Shown: positions 12,692 to 24,397 of the stretch, one piece after another
How positions within the stretch are numbered: the stretch's first letter is position 1
How the letters are laid out: the number at the start of each line of letters is the position of its first letter
Assembly (NCBI GenBank): GCA_010094045.1
Contig: ML986603.1
Location: forward strand, 368,870-432,869
DNA length: 64,000 bases
Direction of reading: 5' to 3'
From: Lojkania enalia
Taxonomy: Eukaryota > Ascomycota > Dothideomycetes > Pleosporales
The notes under the pieces: generated by a model
The model's database searches: none
Told to the model about the DNA's origin: nothing
What the model saw: only the letters and a program-made list of their open reading frames with translations
Translations under genes and position numbers: made by a program

Positions 12692-15600
12692 TAATAGAAT
12701 TAATAGAATATTTCTAATCCTAACTCTAATAGGGCTTAAATTTATATAGGATCTAATACGGGGATATTCTAATAGTTATATAAGATAGAGTTGTTTATAC
12801 TCAGTTAATTATAGATAATAGAAAACTCTAGTTATTCTAGTAGAAGGATACGAAAGAGCGCAGTCTCTAATTAATATACTTATTTATAATCTCTATCTAT
12901 CCGTTAGTTTCTTTATAATAAGTAGTAGATAGTTTAATCTTTATACCTAAGATATAGTAGAATTTAGACTAGAAACTAGATATAAACTAAGATTTTTAGT
13001 CTAAAATAATAGTTTCGGGCGTATAGCTAAAGCGGTATACCTATTAAATAAATAATTCGGCTATTCCCCTTACATTAATTATATAATAGTAGGGGATAGA
13101 TACTACTTATTTAGACAGGTAATTAATTACTACTATAATCTAATTATATCTAGACTTATCTATAGAGAAATCCTTAAAGTTAATATATAGGTACTATATT
13201 AGTTAATTTAGTATAGGAAGTAGGTAGATAAAACCTAGGGTTCGGGTTTATATTAGATAAACTTTATAGTATAGGATATAATTCTATATATATCGTTTAT
13301 AAGTAGCCTCTATACCCTTCTAGTAGTATTTCTAGGATAGTAACTAATAGGTTTTAGTAGCACTTAAGTATACGGAGGATACTTAGTTATAAGCCTCTTA
13401 TATAAGTTACGTATAAAGGCCTAAATCTAATAGAATATATAAGCGATTATTGTAGAGGAGTAGTCTATTCTCTATCTAATACTTATAGAGTAGAAGTATA
13501 TATTTCTATATAAAGGAAGCTTAATTTTCTTATAGTAATATATTAATTAACTCTAGAGAGTTTAGTAATATAACTTACTCCTAGCCTTTAATAACATTTA
13601 GTATAGCCGCTTAAATTATTATTTAAGTAATATAGAACTAGGTTAATTTAGTATTAATTTAGGGGTAAAGTTAATACAGTCCGAGTAGGACTCTTAACCA
13701 GTTATTAGTTTAAGCTACTTTTAAGTTTTCTATATCTTATTTATAATAACTAAAAATATCTACTCTAGTATTATTCTTATCTAGAGTATACTTAATTCAG
13801 AACTAATACTAAGCTAATTCCTCGGTCTAATAAACTTAACAAGTATTAAGTACCTTTATAGTTATAAAATATTCGAGTAAGCAATAATTAGTATATACTA
13901 GAGTTCTAGTAGCTACTAAAATAAGTTCTACCCTCTATTATTTAAACATAGTGATAATTGTAAATAGTTTCTTATTATAGATCTTTTAGTTCAGTTCTAA
14001 ACCGGATAGAACCTTACTATAGAATACTATAGAATACTATTTTCTATTAGAATATTTCTATAATAGTACTTTTATAACTACTCTATTAGAGGTATTAGTT
14101 TCTATTTTTATTTCTAATGTAGGGTTAAAGTAGTAGAGAGTAGGTATATTTAACAGGGCTGACTTCAATTTTTTAAAGGTAATATTACATTTTAAAGTTT
14201 ATATAAAAGAGGTTATAGGGCTCTATAGTATAATAATTAGCTTTATAACACGCGAGAATTCCGGTATAAACTATTAGTAGAATCTAGTAAAACCTAAGAA
14301 GGATTTTACACCTATTATAGTAGTAGATAGCTGCTAGTTATATAGTACTTCTACCTTCTCTAGATTAATCTTAAGACCTTTATTTAAGAGGATATAGCTA
14401 AAGTATTTAGTTTAGGTAATATAGAATTCGCTCTTCTTAATATTAACTTATAACTCTACTTAATATAATCTCTCAAGAACTTTCTTAACGTAGATAGCAT
14501 GTGTTACCTCGTCTTTAGAGTAGATAAGAATATTATCTAGGTAAACAATATAGAAGTTATTTAGGTAGTTAATTAGTACATCGTTTATATAGTACTAGTA
14601 AGTTACTAGGCTATTATATAATCTAAAAGGTAGAACTTTATACTTATAAGTTCTATATCGAATCTAAAAGGTAGTATATTCTTTAAAACTAGGGTCTATT
14701 TTAATCTTATTAAAGGCCGCGCAAATATTAAATTTAGTAAAGATTACTACTTTAGTAGGCCTAAATAAGAGTTTATCTATATATAGTATCAGATATATAT
14801 CTTTATAGGTAAGAGTATTAAGTTTATAATAATCTATATAAATATATAGATTGCTATTAAGTTTACAGATATAAAGGATTAGAAATATAAAGAGGCTCCG
14901 ACTCTACTTAATATACTTATACTATAGATTATCTATAATATACTTTTTAGTTACCTCCAGCTTCTTAATATTCTACTTATATAACAGGCTATAACTATTA
15001 GAGAGGGGTTCCGTAAAGATAATTTTATAATTATAAGAGCGGTATTCTAGTAATTAATAAGCTGTAGTTTTACTAAATATATCCTAATACCTATAGTATT
15101 TAGATAGTAATCGGAGATTTACTAGTACTTTATTTTCAGCCTTATCTTCTAGCTCTAGGGCTTACTTATCTTTAATTAGCTATTTAATTTTGTATAGAGA
15201 TGTAGAGAAAAACTTATTCTCTTTCCTCTTTATATTAAAGTAGAAAGTATTAGCTAAAATAAGAGTAATAATAGAAGAATAGACTTTCTTTAGATTAGAT
15301 TTAGACTTTATTTTATACGGGCGTATAAGAGCTCTAAGCTTATTTAGACTATAAGCTATAAGAGACTAATATAATTTTAGTAGTCTTAGTAGACCTTTAA
15401 TATAATAGATAGTTAAACTCTAAGACTACTAATACTAGTTCTTTTCCTATAGAGCGTCGCGTTACTAGATATCTAGCTTTACTTTCTTATTACGTGCTAG
15501 CTAAGTTAATTATATAAGAAGAGGAGGTGAAGGATTATAAGTAGTAGGATACTTAGAGAGTTATATAATCCGATTTTTATCCGTATCTAGTAGGAGTTGA

Positions 15601-17569
15601 AAATAATATAACTATTTAATACTAATAATATAATCCTAAATACCTAGATCTATAATAATAAATAGGTAGTTTTAGATAGTTCTCCTATTAATTCGTAGGT
15701 ATAAGTAGATATACTAATTAACTAGGGTTTAGATTCGGTTCTAAAAACCTTTAATAGTAATTTTAAAGGGTAAATACTATATTAATATATATAGAGTTTA
15801 AGAGAATAATTTAACTACTATAAAATTAAGGAATAGAAAGCCTTAGGTGCTAGTATTAATAAAGGTGTTTAGTTGTATACTAACACCTTTTAAATATAGA
15901 ATAGTAGGGATTTAGAAATACTTTTCTCCAAATAAATATAACAAATCAATATTTAATAAGTTATACTTACTTAAGTCTAGAACGGAGAATTTTCCCAGGC
16001 GTCTCTATTTCCCACCTAAGAACTATCTAGGTAGTACTTATTTACGTCTAAAAACTCTTCTTTTTTAATCTTCTTTTATTTAACTTCTATCTCTTATATT
16101 TTAAAAACTGTATATTTATTTATAAAGTATTCTAATTTACTATAATTATAGTAATTACTTAAAATTGTATACCTTTCAGGTATAGAAGTCTTATTAGGTT
16201 ATTAGAGAGCGATTATAATAGAACGAGGTATTAATACTAGGGTAGATTAGGGTAGTATTAGATTGTAGGTTACTTTAGATAAACTCTTAGAAACCTTCTA
16301 GTACTAATTTAAATTTATTTTAGCTATAACTTATAAGCTAGTAGTTTATTCTAGAAGGTTAAAAATACTCCTCTTTTTTATATCGTAGGCTGTTAAATAG
16401 GCGACTATAGCGTTAAAAGAGCCTTTTTATATAAGCTTAAAGCTAAGGTTTAATATCTTTAAACTGGGGAGAATCTTATTCTATAGGTAGAAGAACTACT
16501 TAGATTAGGGTACGGATCCTCTAATAGTTATACTAATAAAGCGAGCTTTAAAAGTTGGGAATACTTCTCCCTTATTTATCTTTAAGATCTAAAACGCCTA
16601 TTACGTCTTTATCTCTTTATTATCTATAATAAAATACGATTATAAAAGTAAAATTATTTCTTTAGTATTCTTAAACTAATACTAGTCTAATTTAGCTAGG
16701 TATTTTAACTCTAGATACCCTTTCGCAGTACTAGAGGTATATTTCTATACTAATACTATACGTATATACTCTATCTAATAGTAATTTATATTAATCTTAA
16801 GTTAGTCTAGAATTAAGACTTACTATTATTTAAATATAAGTTTATTACTATCTATAAGATTTTTAATCTTAGGCGTATATTTAGTAAGGTAGACTTAAGG
16901 GGGTTTAGGGGTAGCTAAGAAGTTTCTTACTAGGGGAGTTATAAAAGTTTTTTAGTATATTATTAGTTCTAATTTAGTAGTTTATAGAGGTTAATTAAAA
17001 CTAATAGTTCTCTATTATATTAAGCATACAATCTCCTCCTATAAAATTGTAATTTATTCCTTAAGGGTTAGTTTACTCTAATTTCCCTCTAAATTAGATA
17101 GATTCTTTATTATAGGCCTTATAGAGAGGGGTCCGCCTATTACAGGGCCCCCTATAAGAGGTAACAGTTGTTCTATACATATAGATAGAAGTTTACTCTT
17201 ACTATAACTTATATATATATTAGTTCTAGTATAGAAATTAGAAGGTAAATTATAGTTAGATATTAGCGGTTATCTCTAATTCTGATAGATTATTAGTAGT
17301 CTCTAAGTTTCTACCTAGGTATACTCTATATAGCTTTTCTAAAGGCAATCCTAATTATAGGGGATAGGAAGTTCTAAACTTAAAGGCTTTAGTTAATAGA
17401 AGATCTCTAAAATCCTATCTAGGTAACTAAATAATTTAATATAATAGTATATAAGTATTATAACCTAAACTAAATTAGGCGTATTTTAAACTTAGATATA
17501 TTTAAATAAACAATCAATACGATATTATTAAAGAGGCTATTACTAGTAGTATTAAGTTCTTCTATATAA

Positions 17570-17849
17570 TATAATAGTATAGGTAAGATAATAGGTCCGA
17601 ATATAGTACGAATCTACTTAGAAGTATATAGAAGTATATAGGGGATTAGGAACCTAAGAATTCTATTAATACCTATAGGCCTTATATAAAAGGATATAGA
17701 AGAACTACTAAGCTACTTATAAGGGAGTATACAACTATATATAGAAGGGAAAAGGGGTAGAACTAGGGGTAGAATAAGATAAACGAAAAGCTTTAGGATA
17801 AGGTTGTATATAAAGCTTTTCATAGAACGATTTCTTTATATTATTACAA
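17570..17849 (-). repeat. LTR-like repeat, copy C
   Basis: This is a direct repeat of copy B at 10,651-10,929, with the same TAGGTAAGATAATAGG start and GAACGATTTCTTTATATTAT end. It is read as the 5' LTR of the minus-strand Gypsy relic. It is followed immediately by an inverted 34-bp piece of the other end of the same repeat (17,851-17,884). Confidence 0.75.
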
Positions 17850-17850
17850 T

Positions 17851-17884
17851 ATTTAGACCTATTATCTTACCTACACCGTTATAA
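17851..17884 (+). repeat. Inverted LTR-end fragment abutting copy C
   Basis: The 34 bases here are the near-exact reverse complement of the beginning of copies B and C (TAGGTAAGATAATAGG and flanks). An LTR end thus sits tail to tail with copy C. This could be the remains of a second, oppositely oriented insertion, or of a rearrangement. The sequence from here to 18,426 is AT-rich with nothing recognisable. Confidence 0.6.
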
Positions 17885-18426
17885 TTAGCTTATAAGGTAC
17901 TTATACTAGTAAAGCCTATACTAGTAAAATATTACTATTACTCTAGAAGTAAGTTATTATAGGTTTTTATTATAGTTATATATTAATAGAATATAGCTAT
18001 TATATTTCGACAGATTAAATAATATTAAAAAAGTATTAAACTTCTCCTTTAAAAGCTCTCTTTTTTATAGCTAATCTATAAAATTACTATTATAGTTTAG
18101 AAGAATACTTATAATAGTAAGATATATTAATAATAAAGTATAATTAAGGCTCTCTAAGAGTTTATTAAAGCTTTTCTTATTAGGTTCTTTAAAGGTATAT
18201 TATTTTTTATATAATTTATACTATATAATACTAACTATACTAGACTATAATATAAATATAATTTATATAAAGTAGGTTACTATTTAAAATAAGAATATAT
18301 ATTTAGTAAAGTAATACTATAAGAAGTTTAGTCTTCTATTAGATTAGAGTTATAATCTCTAGGTAGTCTTAGACTTAGAAAAAACTACTTTAAATAAAAC
18401 TAGTTCTCTACTATAATAATTTATAG

Positions 18427-18524
18427 TAATAAATATTTAATATATAATATATAATAAATATATAATATATAATATATAATAAATATATAATATATAATAT
18501 ATAATAAATATATAATATATAATT
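18427..18524. repeat. 25-bp AT tandem repeat, four copies
   Basis: The unit TAATAAATATATAATATATA plus AATATA-type tail (25 bp) starts at 18,427, 18,452, 18,477 and 18,502; the last copy is slightly truncated. The middle copies are identical and the first differs by one base. It is pure A/T and lies at the right edge of the heterochromatic block. Confidence 0.92.
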
Positions 18525-18567
18525 ATTTCCTATAATTATAGAGGAACCCTATAGGGTACCCCTACCT

Positions 18568-18680
18568 TAACCTTATACCCCAGCGCCAAGAACCCTACCC
18601 TAACCTTAACCTCAATGCTAAGAACCCCTACCTAACCTATACCCCAGCACCAAGAACCCCGAACCCAACCTCAACCTAGG
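18568..18680. repeat. C-rich ~33-bp tandem repeat at the block boundary
   Basis: Three imperfect units of 33, 32 and 34 bp begin at 18,568, 18,601 and 18,633, each opening with TAACCT and carrying a CCAAGAACCC-like or GCTAAGAACCCC core, followed by a partial unit. CA dinucleotides are present, unlike the DNA to the left, so this repeat is not heavily RIP-mutated. A diverged, reverse-complemented counterpart is visible near 1,160-1,250. It contains CCCTAA once only and is not a telomere array. Confidence 0.7.
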
Positions 18681-18780
18681 TAAGGTACTATATATCCTAT
18701 TTACCAGCCTAAACTATATATAGATAGTAACTAGGTTCTTAGATTTTACGCGCTGTAAATAGAACTTACAATTCTACTTT

Positions 18781-19751
18781 ACCTAGAACTCTTTCTAGTA
18801 GTTAACAAAGCGTAATACCCAGTACTAGCCTGTAAGTTTAGGAGGGGGCTACTTACTGCGAGTAGTAAAACATCTACTATTCGTCGTACGTCGATAATCT
18901 AGAGTAGAAATCTGTGTTAGTCGAAGTCTAGGATCTATTAAATAAGGGACTGCTCTTTAGTAGGGTATAGCTTTCGGTTAACTGACGTTATCTTGCTCTT
19001 AGGGTGGATACCTTGGAAGCGCGTCTGTAGGGTCGATCTTAGTATACTATAGGCCTTTACTAAGGCGCGGAGAGACTGACGCGTATTAGATTAGTAAGAT
19101 GCTATAGCTAGAGCTAATCGACCTTCTTTAGAAGGCAATTGGCCTTGCTGGTGTTGAGGCATAGATAATATAGTAGGCGGGATTTACGCGTTTTGGTGGG
19201 GTGGCCAGCTTACTGATAAAACACGTTATGGCCGATTGCTAAGTCATAGTGCAGACGGAAGGTAAATTTGCTGGGTAGACTGCATATGTTAAGATCTGAG
19301 AATTGCGTGAACACCTAGACTATGCTGGTAGGGGACAGCCGACCCACTCCGGCACCGCCCTTTGTGAGAGTTGAAAGTAGTAGAAATGGGCTCTGTAACT
19401 AGCGCGAGGGTGGCCTTGCGAGCCGCATTGCTGAGTCATCATAGCGCTACGGCCACAGGACTACTGCTGCTCTGCCCCGCGTCTTAGTAAACAAACACCA
19501 CAATAACTTATAATACTTAACGGCACCCCGAGGCAAATTCCGCTTCGTTGCGATTGTCTCTGCCAGCCACAATATCGAATCAGACGTTGATATCTGGATT
19601 AATAAGGCTACCGCTATGCCGCAGGAGATGTATTGTTCCTGGTTTGCCCTAACCTGCACCGTCGCCGACAACCCTTAGCACGTCTAATCACTCTCTTCTT
19701 CCCACCGTTGATGACCATAAAGAAAATCTAAGGCCCGCGGAGAGGTGTTGT
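18781..19751. other. Transition zone, no gene recognised
   Basis: Base composition returns to about balanced, but no frame shows family resemblance. TAG and TTAG-type stops remain frequent, so this may be partly mutated spread from the adjacent repeat block or an old decayed gene. A minus-strand frame at 19,447-19,671 was considered and not supported. Confidence 0.5.
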
Positions 19752-20934
19752 ATGATGAAATCTAGTTAGGCAGGTGGCGATGACACTCCTCGCCCTTCCA
19801 AACGCCGCCGTGATCTCAGTGACACACCCGTGTTATCTGCGCCCGCACCCCCGGCCAAGAGCGATTCCATCTCTAATTGAGCTCCGCAATCGAGTCGCAT
19901 TGTAGTAGATGCTTAAGTCCCGTCAAACAGCTTCGGATTCTCGAAAATTTTAACAAGCAGTCTACCATGTTTTGCAACTTTGACGACGATGTAGAAGAAG
20001 AGGAGGTAGAGAATGTCATAACCATGCAAACAGCCATTCAAAGATTTGCAGATGGGATTGAGGTCCTCGGATATGAAAATAGCGACTTTGGTGGGATTCC
20101 TGCGCTCATAGAAAGTCATGGACCCCTCTCGTAGTTGGACAATATTCGTCTCCAATACCCTTGGGCGAACGAGCCACAACGTCATAGTGCATATGGATCA
20201 ACGCCTTCAATATACAAAGTTGTTGAGATTGTGGTGGAGGTGCGTCAGGATGATTGGAATACGGAAATCCATCTACTGCTACTTAAGCTTGCACTCAAAA
20301 CCTCCGTTAACAGGGGGCCTTAGATATACATAATGTGTAAGCACTGCATTGGATGCTACGTGCAGGCTGACCTCACTTGAGTAAATCTGCAAGGATCGAA
20401 CCCTCATGCCTTACGCGCGAGCGTCTTCCAGGATATGTCGTTTACTACGTTATTACCCTCAACCCTAACGTCGACATCGCCGACGCCTAGCCTACCCTTC
20501 CTCCACTATCTGGTGCGGCTTCTAAGTCTTGGAACCATAAAACTAGACTCCGTCATAACCATATCGCCATTAACATTGAAACTAAAGGGCCAATAAAATC
20601 GTGGACAGATGGCAAGTCTTAGACTGCGGTCTGGGTAGGTGCGTGACTGAAACGGCTCAAATTGCTCTGGAGAGATAAGCATCCTGAAACTCGGAGAGAG
20701 TAGATGTTGCTACAATCGCTGGTGCTTCCGATCCTGATTGTACAGGGGCATTGGCACTTTCTGATTATTCCTAGAGGCGCAGAGAAATTGATAGTAAAGG
20801 ATCAAATCAATATTAGAAACACGAGAACTTGCTATGCGATGAAGGTAGTGGCGGTTCTACGCTGGCTGGTGGACTAGGCAAAGAGAGTATGGCGACCGTG
20901 GTTTGTGTCATTGATATGTCAGGGTGTAGGTTGA
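19752..20934 (+). pseudogene. Broken fungal PD-(D/E)XK nuclease-like gene
   Basis: Read across frames, this segment follows a large family of fungal hypothetical proteins with a PD-(D/E)XK nuclease-like fold (Pfam PDDEXK_12, named from memory). The order is a DDTPRPSKRRR nuclear-type N-terminus (~19,775), a SPVKQLRILENF segment (~19,916), GSTPSIYKVVEIVVEV (~20,190), NPNVDIADA (~20,470), the catalytic-type INIETKGP containing E-x-K (~20,570), LPILIVQGHWHF (~20,730) and a tryptophan-rich C-terminal helix ending near 20,934. At least three frameshifts and several in-frame stops (for example TAG near 19,770 and 20,873, TGA near 19,878) break it. Some stops could be RIP-type CAG-to-TAG changes, but frameshifts show other decay. 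The family is often multi-copy and dispersed; its biological role is not known to me. Confidence 0.75.
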
Positions 20935-21991
20935 GCTAACCTTCACCGATTGCATGCATTCAAAGTTGCTCCAACGATATACTCACCGGGTTTTACTTGC
21001 CTGAACTGTGCCTCACAGTCCAGGATTCCATATGGTTCAAAATTGAACCAAGGCTTCATTGGCTAGCCAAACCCATGTGCCAGTTCTAGACTTGTACGAG
21101 CCCCAAGTCAGCACTCAGAATACTACATAGAATATGGTCTCCGCTGCTATATAATACGTGCTAATCTTCGGTTGTTACTAGCTGTGCAGGGGCCCCATTC
21201 TGGTCCCGCAGTGGATCGGGTGACGGTGGATCTACCCGAGATGTGATCAAAAGCGTAGCCTAAGGCTATATCGGAAACTTCTTGGCGCCACCGCATTCAG
21301 TAGCAACAACGCGCTTAAACTGTACTCGTCATTCCTGTTCCGAGACATTCAACGCCTCTCACGCAAATCAACCCTATGGCCGGGGTGGGTCGACTTTGCT
21401 CACTCCTACTGGTGACGAGTTTAGAATATTTTATGGCTCAATTACCTGCTGTAAATACTGCTAGTTATGCGGCCACTGTACCTGGCCCTAGCGAATTCGA
21501 AGTGCGGGATTTGGATCGCCCCACAGCCCAACGCCGTCGGCTGTCGCAACACTATGCTTGCCCATATACCGGGTATAAGGGAAAGCCAACATGGCAGCAA
21601 GCATGATATTTGAATCGGCATTGCCATCGCGTCTCTCATACGGTAGTTGAGTTCGTTCACGATATCGGCCGTAGAAGTGAAGTCAGACACGAAGCTAGCT
21701 CGCGAGGCTTAAAGGACAAACGAGGAAACAAGATCGTAGTGTTAGCATGCTGTTGACTGGAAAAATATCTGATGATAGACTAGCTTCTACCTTGATTGTG
21801 GGTTATATAGACATAGACTATGGACGGCTTTACGTTTTCGCGGTTATATATAAGGAGACGTATACTTGACGCCTATGGGCTGCTTTTGTTGTTCACCAAC
21901 GATATGTTCTCACGATAGCCATGCTTCATTTGGAGCACCATTCCACGATCGGCTGGGAAAGAGAGACGAGAAGTAGTTTCTAGGCTATACC
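20935..21991. other. Intergenic, nothing recognised
   Basis: About 1 kb between the nuclease pseudogene and the 3' end of the DUF2235 gene. Frames of 60-82 codons occur on both strands around 21,280-21,690 but show no family resemblance and overlap one another. Confidence 0.5.
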
Positions 21992-23594
21992 CTACCACCA
22001 CATCCACCAAGGTCGAGTTTGTGGGATTATTAAGGGCAGCGGGTTATCCATTGGTCTTCGGAGCCAGGCCTTAAACTGTATCAGTATAGTATTTGGAGAA
22101 GGGTCGCCTGCCCTAGGTTGCAGCCTTCCATCCAAATTCTGCAAGGTGTCTAGCTCGAAGTTCACCCATGCCATGAGCAGTTCAGTCTCTAATCTATCCA
22201 GAGGATCCTCTAGTATTTCATTCTCGGTAGCAACGGCTGCTATTCGGCTTCGTCCAAATCTGCGGATCCATTCTAGCCATGTCTCCGTTCTATGTGGGAG
22301 CCGCCATCGCCAGGCGTCATCGACAAACTCCGGATCGATGCCATCGAACGATGAGTTCTTCATTATTTTTATTTTAATTAAGCTTCGAACTGTTGAGTGC
22401 ATCCTTTCCCCCGAGGCTATGTCGTCCTGCTGCCCATCGTTATCCCGCCGATATAGTCCTTCCTTGTTCCAAAATTCGGCTCTTGGTGTTCGGCGGCTAG
22501 AACCGGCGAGACGATAGCACATGTCCATTGGATCTTCGACCGGGAGAAGATCTACCAAACACTTGTTGTTAGTAAGATATTTGGAAGGATCAAATCGAGA
22601 ATACATAGATAGAGGTCTCTTACGGCGATTTATTCGGCGACCCGATGCGGGACTAACAACCCAGCTCAACTTTGTGGGCGATGGATCACAAAAGCTTCTC
22701 CCATCAAAGGTCACAAACCTCTTAAGCTTTGTTATAACCCAGGCGAGGGCAATATGTGCAAGTGCCTCTTTAGGGTTCCCACCACCAACATCTGCATGGT
22801 AGCCTAGGAACCAGCATTGTTCAAGATGACCACCCGCCAGTGGGGCGTCAGGGAAACGCCAAACGAGTGGATGGAAGTGATAGCGGTGTTCGTCCAGTGA
22901 TAAGGCCTGAAATGCATTCTCAATTCGTTCGCACAAATCGGAATGCACAAAACTAGGGCCTCCGGGACGTTGCCGACCAAACATGCTCGGCCAAGGAACG
23001 CCGATTGAGCTCACGGTGTCCCATACGGCGCAAGCTTTAATGCGAACATTGGTGTATAGGTGACTTTCAACCACAGTCCAACGGCTATCTTCCGTCTTTT
23101 GGTTTCTCCAAAGGTCGTATAGTTCATGCACATAGTAGAGACCGTTCTTCTTTAGGACTCCTACCTCCAGGATAAGGTCTGCGAGGCACCGAACTGCAAA
23201 AGCTCCTCTAGAGAAACCAATCAGAATGATCTGGTCCTCCCGCTCCTTGTTGTAGTTGTGGCAGATGAAGCCGTAGGCTTGGAGGAGCATGCGGTCAAGT
23301 CCTAGTTATAGCTGCCCGTCAGCCGGGGTTTTCTTCGTAGATGAGGTTCTTTGTGCACGTACCTTTACCGACAGCTTGATTCCACTTGTTACTGGGCCAT
23401 AAATTCGCATCGTCGCTCCCAATTCCAGGCAGGTAGTAGACCAATTGCCGGTTTCCATTGTCATCGTTCTGCGCGATGGATCGTGAGATTCGTGATACAT
23501 TAGTCAGAGGCTGCGTTGCAATGTACTCAGAGCAAGCTGTGCCGTCGCAGCAGACAATGAGTTTTATGGGAGCAGAGTTCTGAGGGCAGGCCAT
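21992..23594 (-). CDS. DUF2235 (Tle1-like) alpha/beta-hydrolase, putative phospholipase
   Basis: Two exons, 23,594-23,363 and 23,301-21,992, joined across a 61-nt intron with donor GTACGT and acceptor CTAG, encode 513 residues. The family is the DUF2235 / T6SS Tle1-like catalytic domain, whose studied bacterial members are phospholipases. Family landmarks are in order: LIVCCDGT near residues 12-19, the nucleophile elbow GFSRGA with Ser108, VWDTVSSIG around residues 170-177, and HADVGGG with His246 and Asp248, so the Ser-Asp-His set looks intact. There is no signal peptide, so it is probably cytosolic. The start is the only Met shortly before the conserved LIVCCDGT strand. The C-terminal ~200 residues are less conserved and contain no motif I recognise. 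It is divergent from the hydrolase-vWA gene about 800 bp away. Substrate is unknown. Confidence 0.88.
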
Positions 23595-24397
23595 TGGACT
23601 GGAGCTGGAGTAACCGACAGGCTCCCCTCTTCGATCTTGCTATAGCGGTAATCGGCAGCATTGTACATTTGATACTGCCAGTAATCTGCTCCGCCCGCTA
23701 TACGCGTGTGTTGGTTCACAAGAGAGATAAGCCGTGTAATTCGATAGCGGGGGCCTGGGTGGCCCCGAACCTCAAGCGGCTTAGGTGGGGGGAGAGGGGT
23801 TGTCCTGTAGAGAAGGTCAGTCAATTAATTGCAGCCACGTCAGCCGAGCTCTGCACATGGTGGTTCGCATGCATCTACCATGTACTGAGGCCCGTGTATG
23901 CTGTCTGCAGGTGGCGGGGTGTCTGACCAACCACGGGAATTTCCTGACGGTTCCGCCTGGTTTGATGTCCTCGCTGAACTAGACTTTTACATGACATGGC
24001 GGGGAATGGGGGATGGCTCACCAATTATGAGCCTCGCCCAAGCACGAAGGATGACTCACGTACTCTGTGCTGAGACGTCTCAAAAGTCTGTGTCATGTTC
24101 GAGCATGGTAATAGTTTACTCATTGAAATCTCTTTTAAACAATACGACTATCGTCGGCCTACAGCATGTGGCGCAGGCTGTGGCGATGGTGGTATTCGAC
24201 CGCGTACAACCCAAATGAACTACCTTCAACCCAAGCCCAAAAAGGCCTTGTCTATCTTGAATCGCGCGATCCGAAGCTAGCGTCAGGACGTACTTTCGAG
24301 TAGGGTGTCTTCCTGTTTCGTCGTTAAGCTAGTCTTCCTTTTTGCCATTCTCTTGCAGCCTATTAGCCCAGCTAACTAATGTATACGCACAATACTA
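23595..24397. promoter_or_regulatory. Divergent promoter interval, DUF2235 / hydrolase-vWA
   Basis: About 800 bp separate the starts of two divergent genes. Frames of 60-110 codons occur here but none resembles a family. The true 5' exon of the + strand gene may lie inside: ACTAAT followed by CTTAG at 24,395-24,409 looks like an intron 3' end just before its conserved IVFLPEF strand. Confidence 0.45.

Larger units (their letters stand above)
10651..17849 (-). mobile_element. Decayed Ty3/Gypsy element, LTR to LTR, minus strand
   Basis: Direct LTR-like repeats B and C bound ~7.2 kb. On the minus strand, a reverse transcriptase motif YLDNILIYSKDE is readable at ~14,510-14,556; the third residue was probably D before a GAC-to-AAT type change. 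Integrase-like sequence (…LGIKIKLSTTYYKETNG…) is readable at ~12,800-12,950, downstream of RT in the minus direction as expected for Gypsy. Gag should lie at ~16-17 kb but I could not identify motifs there. All frames are interrupted. The RT differs from that of the + strand relic at 4.4-10 kb, so the two are distinct elements or families. An assembly gap lies inside. Confidence 0.78.
1..18540. other. AT-rich, RIP-mutated heterochromatic block
   Basis: The whole block is very AT-rich, and long stretches contain almost no CA or TG dinucleotides while TA, TAG and CTA are everywhere. CG is not removed to the same degree (TCGA and GCG still occur). This is the expected footprint of repeat-induced point mutation, which turns CpA into TpA on both strands of duplicated DNA in Pezizomycotina. 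No intact reading frame of convincing length exists in it; the longest candidates are low complexity. Recognisable contents are two Ty3/Gypsy relics, LTR-like repeats and tandem repeats, listed separately. I see no tRNA or host gene inside. The composition change at the right edge, about 18,540-18,780, is abrupt. Confidence 0.9.

Noticed and set aside
18568..18680. Telomere-like repeat (CCCTAA)
   Set aside because: The hexamer occurs only once; the array is a ~33-bp unit repeat with other sequence, so it is not telomeric.
20390..20440. tRNA T-arm-like GGTTCGATCC on the minus strand
   Set aside because: Stem pairs poorly, no acceptor or anticodon arm can be drawn, and the bases fit the nuclease pseudogene reading instead.
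21282..21690. Overlapping 60-82-codon frames on both strands
   Set aside because: No family resemblance, no splice-supported extension, mutually overlapping.
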